Source: a virus
DNA: 45,180 nt
Virus record (IMG/VR): IMGVR_UViG_3300044608_001855
Coordinates: 1-45,180 of that record
Direction: 5' to 3' (one strand)
Each line of letters starts with the position of its first letter. Within the stretch, counting starts at the first letter, position 1. The translations under genes and the position numbers were made by a program. The notes under the pieces are model-generated. The model was not told the origin of the DNA and searched no databases. It saw only the letters and a program-made list of their open reading frames with translations. Shown here piece after piece: positions 23,220 through 30,754 of the stretch.

Positions 23220-24085
23220 TGCTGGGGCTGAATGATGTGGCGTTTTTAGCGGCGGTTGCACAGGGTAAAACCCTGTGGACGCCTGCCGCCATTCCAACGG
23301 CGTTATGGCTGGATGCGGCGGATCCGGCAACTGTTACAACAATCAGCGGAGCGACCAGCCAGTGGAATGACAAGAGCGGGAATAACAGAAATGCAACTCG
23401 AGCCACGGCGTCTTTCAGACCAGCCTATACACTGGCAGGGCAAAATGGGCTGAATACAATTACCTATGATGGCATTAACGACGGTCTCTCGCTCGAAGCA
23501 GATTTCAGCCTAGGAACTGCGCATACTATTTTTGTAGTTGCGAGAAATAATGCAACAATAACGCCCACGACAAGTCCTACAATTCTTCTTAGTGGGGGGC
23601 TTTACACATCTCCATCTACAACAACATCCGAATTTATTTTTGCAGCAGGCCCTATAACTGGAAACCTACTAAATGAGACAATTTCTAGTCTTGCTATTGC
23701 CCATGGTGCTATAGCCACGGATGTTTATGGATACGGCAAAACCAATGGCAATGTCTTAAGTCCATTCATTGCGAGCACTGCATATACAACCAACAACAAT
23801 GCCTACGCGGGCAGGCTAAATGGTTCCGCTGATTTTCAATCAACCTCCAACAACGGCTATGTGAGCATCAACACGCGCTATCCTACAATTCTAAGGCATA
23901 TTGGCTTTAGAGGCTCTAATAATACAGCCTTTTGGCCTGGCGATATCAACGAAATCATCGTAATACTAAGCTACCTTTCTCTCTCTGATACTGAAATATT
24001 TGAGGGATACCTGCATCACAAGTGGGGTTTAACCGCCAATCTACCCGCCGATCATCCCTACAAAAATACACCTCCAATGATTTAG
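23219..24085 (+). CDS. LamG/concanavalin-like lectin-fold virion protein
   Basis: 288 residues from ATG 23219 overlapping the previous stop. The signature is that of jelly-roll lectin domains in phage and bacterial adhesins: ALWLDAADPATVTTISGATS, QWNDKSGNNRNATRAT, YDGINDGLSLE, HTIFVVARN, and a C-terminal GDINEIIVILSYLSLSDTEI with EGYLHHKWGL. It probably binds host surface glycans. The gene is markedly AT-richer than the genes before and after, suggesting a separate origin, which is usual for receptor-binding modules. Confidence 0.82.
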   Translation: MLGLNDVAFLAAVAQGKTLWTPAAIPTALWLDAADPATVTTISGATSQWNDKSGNNRNATRATASFRPAYTLAGQNGLNTITYDGINDGLSLEADFSLGTAHTIFVVARNNATITPTTSPTILLSGGLYTSPSTTTSEFIFAAGPITGNLLNETISSLAIAHGAIATDVYGYGKTNGNVLSPFIASTAYTTNNNAYAGRLNGSADFQSTSNNGYVSINTRYPTILRHIGFRGSNNTAFWPGDINEIIVILSYLSLSDTEIFEGYLHHKWGLTANLPADHPYKNTPPMI

Positions 24086-24093
24086 CTATTGCT

Positions 24094-24474
24094 ATGATCC
24101 CCCGAAACCCCGCGATGGCACAGCGACAGCCTCCAGAGGCTCCAGACGAGCCTACATCCAAGGCGATGGAGATGATGAACGACCCGCGTGTGTCGGCCTT
24201 CCTGAGGTTCTTCAACGCTGTGCTGACCGGCGTAACGCTCGCAGCAGTGCTAGGCCTTGCGGGTGCGGCCACATCCTGGCAGGCAAACAACCAGCGCATG
24301 GGCTGGCTACTGGAGCAGCTATCACAAGAAGTGAAACAAAATACGTTAGACAACAACAAACAGCAGGAACAAATTAACGACCTTCGTATTGAACAGGGCG
24401 TCATGAAACAAACGAACAACACCCAAGGCTGGAGAATCAACCGTCTTGAGCACCAAAATAACCTCAACCGATGA
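24094..24474 (+). CDS. Membrane protein with coiled coil, spanin- or holin-like
   Basis: 126 residues from ATG 24094. A hydrophilic N-terminus (about 33 residues) is followed by one transmembrane segment (FNAVLTGVTLAAVLGLAGAA) and a long polar coiled coil (WLLEQLSQEVKQNTLDNNKQ; INDLRIEQGVMKQ). An N-terminal anchor with a soluble coiled coil is the topology of i-spanins such as Rz; a signalling holin accessory is the alternative. The next gene overlaps by four bases and is a tiny membrane protein, recalling Rz/Rz1. Being far from the endolysin is atypical. Confidence 0.55.
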   Translation: MIPRNPAMAQRQPPEAPDEPTSKAMEMMNDPRVSAFLRFFNAVLTGVTLAAVLGLAGAATSWQANNQRMGWLLEQLSQEVKQNTLDNNKQQEQINDLRIEQGVMKQTNNTQGWRINRLEHQNNLNR

Positions 24475-24680
24475 ACCCACACATCCCCCCCCTCCTGGTT
24501 CTGGCAGGCGTGGCGCTGCTGATCTCTGCTCTGATCCCCACGGCGCAGTGGCTCAGCTGCACCGGCCACCACGGTGGTGTGGCGTGCTCCCCCCTGGCAG
24601 GGAACGCACGGGACACATGGTCCAACGTTTCTACCGTCCTGCTGGGCCTGGCCTGGCAGGACCGCAGGGGGCAGCGATGA
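24471..24680 (+). CDS. Small membrane protein overlapping the coiled-coil gene
   Basis: 69 residues from ATG 24471 (ATGA overlap). It starts with a hydrophobic signal-like segment (PPLLVLAGVALLISALIPTA) followed by QWLSCTGHHGGVACSPL. The Cys after the hydrophobic stretch recalls an o-spanin lipoprotein, but the residue three before it is Trp, so the lipobox is poor. A second hydrophobic patch lies at VSTVLLGLAW. Holin-like or spanin-like; not decided. Confidence 0.5.
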   Translation: MNPHIPPLLVLAGVALLISALIPTAQWLSCTGHHGGVACSPLAGNARDTWSNVSTVLLGLAWQDRRGQR

Positions 24681-25126
24681 CCGAATCGATTGGTCTTCAG
24701 ATCAAGCGCGGCCTGGTCACCTTGTTTGCGGCCATGCCGGGCGTCTCTGCCGCGTACCTGAACCGCCCGCAGCCGATCGGCGAGTCTGAGACCACCACAG
24801 GTGCAGTGATCAACGTCAGAGAGGAGGTGACCACTGCCAGCAGCGACAACCAAATCACGCTGCCCCAGACAATGCAGCTCCGGGTGTCGATCTACTGCCG
24901 AGTCGTCGCTGCCGGCGATCCGCTCGATGTTGTGGCAGACCCGATCCTGCAGGCAATCAATACGGTCATGCACGACCAGGTTGGTGCCCGTGCTCTCCCT
25001 GGCGTGCAGGGCGTCACGTTCATCCAAAAACAACCCGAAGTAGACGGCGATGCCGGGCGTTTAGATCTGTTTTGGAATATCATGTACAGAACGTATCAAC
25101 TCGATTTGACTCAGGTTGCCCCATGA
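24677..25126 (+). CDS. Tail terminator/completion protein, gpU-like
   Basis: 149 residues from ATG 24677 (ATGA overlap). An alpha/beta protein with an N-terminal helix (IGLQIKRGLVTLFAAMPGVS) and strands typical of tail-terminator folds (TMQLRVSIYCRVVAAGDPLD; RLDLFWNIMYRTYQLDL). It lies directly before the tail tube gene, where lambda U/HK97 gp10 relatives lie. These proteins form the ring capping the tail tube. Identity rests on size, order and pattern. Confidence 0.62.
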   Translation: MTESIGLQIKRGLVTLFAAMPGVSAAYLNRPQPIGESETTTGAVINVREEVTTASSDNQITLPQTMQLRVSIYCRVVAAGDPLDVVADPILQAINTVMHDQVGARALPGVQGVTFIQKQPEVDGDAGRLDLFWNIMYRTYQLDLTQVAP

Positions 25127-25305
25127 GCAGACGCCAACGACTGGAGGAACCCCCCCGGCCCGCGCCCAGCCAGTGGGTGCCTGGCGGGTGGATCTGGTCA
25201 CCAGAGGCCGGGGATTGGATCCCTGGCAGCTCGGCACCGCTGAGCCTCCCCCCTGCCCCCGAAACCACCCCCACCCCTGAGGAGGCATCTGATGGCACAA
25301 TCTGA
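25123..25305 (+). CDS. Short Pro/Trp-rich protein
   Basis: 60 residues from ATG 25123 (ATGA overlap), ending 14 bases inside the tail tube gene. Composition is Pro-, Trp- and Glu-rich (PSQWVPGGWIWSPEAGDWIP), which looks disordered with a short beta repeat. No family recognised. The overlaps on both sides support a real gene. Confidence 0.55.
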   Translation: MSRRQRLEEPPRPAPSQWVPGGWIWSPEAGDWIPGSSAPLSLPPAPETTPTPEEASDGTI

Positions 25306-26242
25306 TTCGAGGCTGCTCTATTTCCAGCCGGGCACAACCTACGGCGAGACGCCACCGACCTTCACCGGGGCGATGGCGTTGTCAGTGTTTGACCTGGAGA
25401 TGACGGCCCTTGCGGCTGAGGTGGTGGAGCGGCAACAAGTCGATTCGAATGGTGGGCGGACGATCAAGCCCGCCATGGCGGCGAAGTTCGGGACGCTCAG
25501 CTTTAGCACCTACGCGCTCGCATCCGGCACCGCTGGCACTGCCCCGGCGATCTCTGGGCTCCTGCAGGCCTGTGGCACCACGTTGGCGACGGTGGCCAAC
25601 ACCAGCAACACCTACACCCCTTCCGACCTGAACCTGGCCACAGGATTTGGCCACTTCAAGGTTCATCATGGCGGTGGTGATTTCTTCCTCTACGGTGCCG
25701 TGGGGAATCCGGAGATCACATACGCAGCGGGCCAGTTGCCGCTGTTCCGTTATACTTTTGAAGGCATCTATCAGCCGCCCGCTGATGGTGCCGTCATTGC
25801 TCCCACGTATCCCACCAGTGCGCTGGATGTGGTGGTGGATGCCGTCAACACGGCGACGTTCAACCTGGGCACAACTGGCACGCCGGTTTCGCGGGAGTGC
25901 TCGTCCTTCACGCTGAACTTCGGAAACCAGTTGGAGCGTATCGCGAACCCCGGCGGCGTTCAGCGCGTGCGCATTGCATCCCGCGAGCCCAGCGCGTCGG
26001 TCACAGTGCGACGGACCACCCTGGTGGAGTTCAACCCCTACGTGCTGGCCGCTACTGAGGTGGAGAACGCCCTGACGATGATCCATGCAGCAGCTGGGCG
26101 ACGGCAGACAATCAGCATTCCACGCTTTACCTATAGCGCTCCAAGTCAGGAGGACAACGCTAATGAGATTTTTGACAGCATGGATCTTCTGATCTCGCAT
26201 ACTGTCAACAGCACCAACTTTTTCTCTCTGAAATTCGACTGA
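25292..26242 (+). CDS. Major tail tube protein
   Basis: 316 residues, beta-rich. The order tail terminator, this gene, frameshifting chaperones, tape measure fixes it as the tube subunit. Visible features: N-terminal YFQPGTTYGETPPTFTGAMA, central FGTLSFSTYALASGTAG and PAISGLLQACG (a phrase typical of tail tube proteins), and a C-terminal ISIPRFTYSAPSQEDN region. It polymerises around the tape measure into the tail tube. The next gene starts on its stop codon. Confidence 0.82.
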   Translation: MAQSDSRLLYFQPGTTYGETPPTFTGAMALSVFDLEMTALAAEVVERQQVDSNGGRTIKPAMAAKFGTLSFSTYALASGTAGTAPAISGLLQACGTTLATVANTSNTYTPSDLNLATGFGHFKVHHGGGDFFLYGAVGNPEITYAAGQLPLFRYTFEGIYQPPADGAVIAPTYPTSALDVVVDAVNTATFNLGTTGTPVSRECSSFTLNFGNQLERIANPGGVQRVRIASREPSASVTVRRTTLVEFNPYVLAATEVENALTMIHAAAGRRQTISIPRFTYSAPSQEDNANEIFDSMDLLISHTVNSTNFFSLKFD

Positions 26243-26700
26243 TGGGCTTTAATCTTTCCCGCCCCGCGAAACAAATCCACGCGGAAGTGGAGGCGGTTGT
26301 TGATGGCGAAACCTGTCGCATCATGGGCGTTTTCACGCCCCTGGCGACCAATGCCGCCATTGATGCCTTCATCCGCACCCTGCGGACACTGGAGGCGCAG
26401 TTTGAGGCCTCCCCAGAGTTTGGGCTCTATGGAACCATCGAGGAGCTGGCCAGCCAGGTGTTTCTTGGCTGGGTGAATCCCCATCATCGCGATGATCTCT
26501 GGGTTGTGTCTGACGGCCACCGTGTGGACTGCACTCCAGAGTTGCTCGCGGCCTTTCTTGCCACCCCCGGCGTTGCTCTGGCGATCTGTCAGCAGTATGT
26601 CAACGTCATCGCCAACAAGGGAGCAGCAATGGGAAACTCAGAGCGTTCGCCCGTGAGTACCTCACCGCCAACCGCCGAACAGCCCAACCCGACGAGCTGA
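26242..26700 (+). CDS. Tail assembly chaperone, gpG-like
   Basis: 152 residues if translated without a shift. It resembles lambda gpG in size and position, between tail tube and tape measure. The N-terminal domain is alpha/beta (EVEAVVDGETCRIMGVFTPL; AIDAFIRTLRTLEAQFEASP) and the C-terminus is short and disordered (ERSPVSTSPPTAEQPNPTS). A slippery GGGAAAC at 26631-26637 in the correct phase allows a -1 shift that yields the longer G-T product. Such chaperones bind the tape measure before tube assembly. Confidence 0.82.
   Translation: MGFNLSRPAKQIHAEVEAVVDGETCRIMGVFTPLATNAAIDAFIRTLRTLEAQFEASPEFGLYGTIEELASQVFLGWVNPHHRDDLWVVSDGHRVDCTPELLAAFLATPGVALAICQQYVNVIANKGAAMGNSERSPVSTSPPTAEQPNPTS
26631..26637 (+). 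other. -1 programmed frameshift site GGGAAAC
   Basis: The heptamer reads G GGA AAC in the zero frame (X XXY YYZ) within the ATG-GGA-AAC codons of the gpG-like gene. After a -1 slip the frame stays open to 27125. Lambda uses GGGAAAG at the same place. Confidence 0.82.
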
Positions 26701-27125
26701 TCTCCGAGGCCATGATCCAGGAGGCCCGCCAGCACGGTGGAGACGCCGCCGCCAAGAGCCTGCAGGAGCAGCGTGCCCAGCTGCTGGCACTGGCGGGCTC
26801 TGCACCGGCTGGCCCCTGTTGGCGGGAGGCTGCAGACCTTGACCGTGACGAGCGGGGCGACTTGCTGATCCATCGGGAAAACCTGCCGGCGGTGTTGGTC
26901 TGGCTGCAGTGCTCAGACCAGTGGCTCACGGCTGGCATGGAGGGCGTTCCCGTCGCGTTGAACATGAGCGTGGTTCTGGGGTTTGCTCAGCAGCTTGCGG
27001 CAGAGGCGGCAGACGAGCCCATCTCTGTGCTCGACACCACAGCCGGGGTCCGGGTGATCGCGGCGGATGTGCTCGATCACATCCGGAAGAACCAGCCGAA
27101 ACCAACCAAACCCCGGAGGAGGTGA
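26637..27125 (+). CDS. Tail assembly chaperone frameshift extension, gpT-like
   Basis: The -1 frame continues from the slippery site (LRAFAREYLTANRRTAQPDE...MIQEARQHGGDAAA) for about 162 residues to TGA 27125, giving a fusion of about 294 residues, near the size of lambda gpGT (279). It contains helical segments (KSLQEQRAQLLALAG) and ends in a basic tail (RKNQPKPTKPRRR). ATG 26712 could give a separate product, but no good ribosome site is seen. It ends three bases before the tape measure start. Confidence 0.78.
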   Translation, partial: LRAFAREYLTANRRTAQPDELISEAMIQEARQHGGDAAAKSLQEQRAQLLALAGSAPAGPCWREAADLDRDERGDLLIHRENLPAVLVWLQCSDQWLTAGMEGVPVALNMSVVLGFAQQLAAEAADEPISVLDTTAGVRVIAADVLDHIRKNQPKPTKPRRR

Positions 27126-27128
27126 GCC

Positions 27129-30100
27129 ATGGCGATGAATGTCGATGCGATGCTGCGGGTTGCTGCCAGGGTGACCGGCCAGCAGGGTGTTCGCGGCCTG
27201 GCCGATGACCTGCGGAAGGTTGGCCGCGCGGGAGATGACGCCAGGGGGGGCGTGGACCGGCTCAACGGCTCGATGCGGGCGCTGGGGCAGGTTGGCCGTG
27301 CGCTGGGGTTCGCGGGGCTGGTGGCCGGGCTGACAGCTTATGGCGCAAGGGCGATTCAGGCGGGGGAGCAGAGCAACCTATTGAACCTGCGGGTTGAGTC
27401 GCTGGCGGGATCCCTCGGAGAAACGCAACAGGTCTTTGACATCGCAAACCGCGCGGCGCAGCGCTTCACCCTGGGCCAGCTCGACGCAACCAAGGCGGTG
27501 GCAGACCTCTACGGTCGGCTCCGCCCCCTGGGGATGACAACTCAGGAAATTGAGACCATGTTCATCGGCGTCAACAAGGCCGTGCGGTTGTCTGGCCTGT
27601 CGGCTCTGGACGCGCAGGAGGCGTTCCGCCAGCTGGGGCAGGCCATGGGCTCCGGCAACCTGCAGGGCGATGAATTCCGTTCGCTGATGGAGCGAATCCC
27701 CCGGCTGGGGGCTGAGATTGTCAACGCCTTCAACGACATCAGGTCCAGCGGCGGCCTGACGCTGATCACAAGGGCGCAAGCCGAGGAAATGGCCAAGACG
27801 GTGAAGGAAGGGGAGCAGCGACAAACGGCGGCGATGAAAGAGGAGGTGCGCAGGCGGAAAGAAATCCTGGAGGACGAGACGGACGAGCAGCTGCTGGCGC
27901 TGGCGCAGCGCTACGACCGAATCCGCCAGCTCACGGATGATGCGAACACAGATGCGGACCGTGCGGAGGAGACGGCCCGCCAGAAGCGCCTAAGGGGCGA
28001 GCGGCAGGCCATTGAGGATCGGTTTGATGAGCAGCGGCGGGCGCTGGATCGTGAGATTGCCGACCGCCGTGAGCGGCTGGAGGAGGAGAACCTTGGCCCT
28101 GAGCGGTTGGAGGCGCTGCGGGAGCAACTGGAGGACGAGAAGCGCGAGCGCGAACGGGCGATCAGCGAGGAGCAGCAAACCAGACTCGACGCCCTGCAGG
28201 AAACCTTTGACCGCGAGGGGACGATTCGTCAGCGGCAGATTCGAGACCAGCGGCAGGAGCGAGAGCGGGAGCTGTCGGCCCAGCAGCGGATGGAGGAGAA
28301 GCAGCTGCGGGATGATCTCGACGCGCGGCAGCGGGAGATTGAGGCACAGCTCGACAAAGAAATTCAGGTGAACAAAAAGGCAAATGAAGATATAATCCTG
28401 GGAATAATGAATAGAGTGCAGGTTACCCGAGCCGATCTTAAGAAGATGGCGTCGGAAGGACTGCTTCCGCCAGAGATTCTGAATAAGGCACTAGAGCGGA
28501 TGTCTAAGCTGGATATTCCAGCGGCGACCAGGTTGAGGGAGTTCAACACAGCTTTCGAGAACCTCACAACCAAGCTGGGGGAAGACCTCCTGCCAAAACT
28601 CACTCCACTTCTTGAGCGGATGATCACGCTCCTGAGTGATCCAAAGTTCACTCAAGCCGTGGGTGATCTCATCAAAAATCTCAGCGATGTTGTGATTCCG
28701 CTGATTGTGCCGCTGATGGAGGCGCTGAATGCGATCATCAAAGCGTTCGCAACACTGCCGCCTGAGGTGCGGGAAGCGGTGGTGAAGCTTGGCGTCATGG
28801 TGGCCCTGCTGAAGGCACTTGGCGCCATTGGTGTGCTCGGTGCGCTGTCGAAGGTTGCCGGGGGGCTGAAAAAAATCATCGACGCGGCGATGGGGGCCTC
28901 GGCGGCCATCAAAACCGTGCGCGTGCGGGACATCACAGCGCAGGGCCTCCCTGGCGGTGGCACCCGTGCTCTCCCCCCAGCCGGTGGCATGGGGCAGGTC
29001 AAGCCGCCTCCTCCGGGGCTGTTCGCGGGGTTTATGGCAGAGCTGGGCAAGGTCGCCCGCGCCCTCGGAGGCCTCCTGCGGCAGGTGGGCTCGTTCGGTG
29101 GGGCGATCCTGCGAGAGGTAGCGCTGGCCATCCCTGGCCTCGGGCGCCTTGGCGCAGCGTTCGCAGGGCTGAAAGTCGGAGCGACGATCTCCGGTTGGCT
29201 CGGTGCGCTGGCGCCCTTCTCCCGCCTGGCCATTGCCGCCATGATGCCATTCCTCGGTTGGGTCACCGGTACCCTGCTCCCTGCGCTGGTGGGGGTGTTC
29301 TCCGGCCCCGTGGGCTGGATTGCGCTGGGCGTCGCGGCCCTGGTGGCGGGCGTGGTGTTTTTCCGGGAGCCGATCGCGGGGTTCCTGGTCTGGGCCTTTG
29401 ATGAGATGAAACTATTCTGGGCAAATGTTTTTGAATTTATTTATTCAACGCAAGTTAAACCATGGGAGAAAATCTTCAATATCGACTTAAGAAAAGGCAT
29501 CACTGATGGCGCCAAGAAGTGGCTTGACGATGTTAAAAACTTCTTTAAGGGGATTCTTGACTACATCAAAAAAGAGTGGCTCAAGCCTTGGAGCGAACAA
29601 TGGAACAAACTGCAGGAGGACCCGCAAAGATTCTTGACAGATCTGCGCAAAGGGTTTCAGGATACGTTGGTGTCCCTGACAGGTGGCATAAGGTCTCTCG
29701 GCGCTGTTTTGCAAAACGTGTTCAACTCTGCAGGGCGAACAATTTCTAAGATATTTAATTGGATTGCACGTGGAACGGCTAACAATCTGAATGCAATCAT
29801 CGGGGCCTATAACGTGATCGCGCGGGGTACAAGCAAAATCCCAATCCCTGGCGCCCAGCTGCCCCTCTTGCAGACCATCCCGGTCCCCCCCGAGATCCCT
29901 GCCCTCGCACGCGGCGGCCATCTCGTGCGCCCCACCCTGGCACTGCTCGCCGAAGGGCGGGATCCCAACGGCGAATATGCCATCCCCGGCAGCCGGATGG
30001 ACGCGGCGATGGCGGGTTGGGCGCAGGGCCTTCGCGGGCAGGCGCTGGTCAATTCCTGGCAGAATCCAGGCCTGGCACCCGGCAGGAGCTCCACTGCCCC

Positions 30101-30278
30101 GGCGGCCCCGGCGACGCTCAACCTGACCCTGCAGAGCGGCCCGATCATGCAGCAGCCTGACGGCTCGCAGTGGGTTCGCCGCGAGGAGCTGGCGGCCGTG
30201 GCGGGGCAGACGATGGATGCGACCATGCGCCTCCTGGCGGCCGGTCCCGTTCGCACCCGTCTGAGGATGAACGGATGA
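27129..30278 (+). CDS. Tail tape measure protein
   Basis: 1049 residues. It sets tail length and helps DNA entry. The conserved N-terminal domain is present (QVGRALGFAGLVAGLTAYGA; FTLGQLDATKAVADLYGRLR; LQGDEFRSLMERIPRLGAEI). Residues about 215-430 are an extremely charged Arg/Glu coiled coil set between the LMERIPRLGAEI and VTRADLKKMASEGLLPPEI segments that normally sit close together, so it looks inserted. Hydrophobic segments lie near residues 550-600 and 690-760. The C-terminus has ARGGHLVRPTLALLAEGRDP and a short polar tail. It is preceded by an AGGAGG-type ribosome site (CCCGGAGGAGGTGAGCC). Confidence 0.92.
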   Translation: MAMNVDAMLRVAARVTGQQGVRGLADDLRKVGRAGDDARGGVDRLNGSMRALGQVGRALGFAGLVAGLTAYGARAIQAGEQSNLLNLRVESLAGSLGETQQVFDIANRAAQRFTLGQLDATKAVADLYGRLRPLGMTTQEIETMFIGVNKAVRLSGLSALDAQEAFRQLGQAMGSGNLQGDEFRSLMERIPRLGAEIVNAFNDIRSSGGLTLITRAQAEEMAKTVKEGEQRQTAAMKEEVRRRKEILEDETDEQLLALAQRYDRIRQLTDDANTDADRAEETARQKRLRGERQAIEDRFDEQRRALDREIADRRERLEEENLGPERLEALREQLEDEKRERERAISEEQQTRLDALQETFDREGTIRQRQIRDQRQERERELSAQQRMEEKQLRDDLDARQREIEAQLDKEIQVNKKANEDIILGIMNRVQVTRADLKKMASEGLLPPEILNKALERMSKLDIPAATRLREFNTAFENLTTKLGEDLLPKLTPLLERMITLLSDPKFTQAVGDLIKNLSDVVIPLIVPLMEALNAIIKAFATLPPEVREAVVKLGVMVALLKALGAIGVLGALSKVAGGLKKIIDAAMGASAAIKTVRVRDITAQGLPGGGTRALPPAGGMGQVKPPPPGLFAGFMAELGKVARALGGLLRQVGSFGGAILREVALAIPGLGRLGAAFAGLKVGATISGWLGALAPFSRLAIAAMMPFLGWVTGTLLPALVGVFSGPVGWIALGVAALVAGVVFFREPIAGFLVWAFDEMKLFWANVFEFIYSTQVKPWEKIFNIDLRKGITDGAKKWLDDVKNFFKGILDYIKKEWLKPWSEQWNKLQEDPQRFLTDLRKGFQDTLVSLTGGIRSLGAVLQNVFNSAGRTISKIFNWIARGTANNLNAIIGAYNVIARGTSKIPIPGAQLPLLQTIPVPPEIPALARGGHLVRPTLALLAEGRDPNGEYAIPGSRMDAAMAGWAQGLRGQALVNSWQNPGLAPGRSSTAPAAPATLNLTLQSGPIMQQPDGSQWVRREELAAVAGQTMDATMRLLAAGPVRTRLRMNG

Positions 30279-30754
30279 GAGACCAGGGTGCCTTTCTCGA
30301 CATCTCCACCCCTGGCGGGGTCGTGATGGCCCGCTGGCAAAACCGCTGGCAGGGCCAGGCGGGCGTGACGCTGGAGGGGCAGACCTGGCGCTACCAGCCT
30401 CTGGAGTGGTCGGGCCTCAGCTCTGGAGGGGTGGCCACCTCCACGCCTGCAAGCATGACCCTGCCCCTGCTCCCCTCGGCCCGGGGGATCCTGCAGGAGG
30501 CCAGCCGCGAGGGCTGGCGCGGGCGTCTCCGGATCTATCAATGGGCACCGGAGGATGATGGCCCGGCACCCTCGGCGGAGATGGTGCTGATCGCCACGCA
30601 TCGGGGGGTGGTGACCCTGCGGTCGCTGACTCCCAAGCTGCTGGAGCTGGCTCTGGATTCAGCCCTGCTGGCGCCCGATGGCGGGCGGTTCCCTCCTCGG
30701 GTGGCCACCACGCAGCTAATCGGCGTTCCGTGCGTCCTGGGGGAGGGAGCATAA
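30275..30754 (+). CDS. Minor tail/distal tail protein
   Basis: 159 residues from ATG 30275 (ATGA overlap with tape measure). Beta-rich with a wrapped strand pattern (VVMARWQNRWQGQAGVTLEG; STPASMTLPLLPSARGILQE). The place between tape measure and hub suggests a distal-tail or adaptor protein (like M/L of lambda). No exact family recognised. Confidence 0.6.
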   Translation: MRDQGAFLDISTPGGVVMARWQNRWQGQAGVTLEGQTWRYQPLEWSGLSSGGVATSTPASMTLPLLPSARGILQEASREGWRGRLRIYQWAPEDDGPAPSAEMVLIATHRGVVTLRSLTPKLLELALDSALLAPDGGRFPPRVATTQLIGVPCVLGEGA

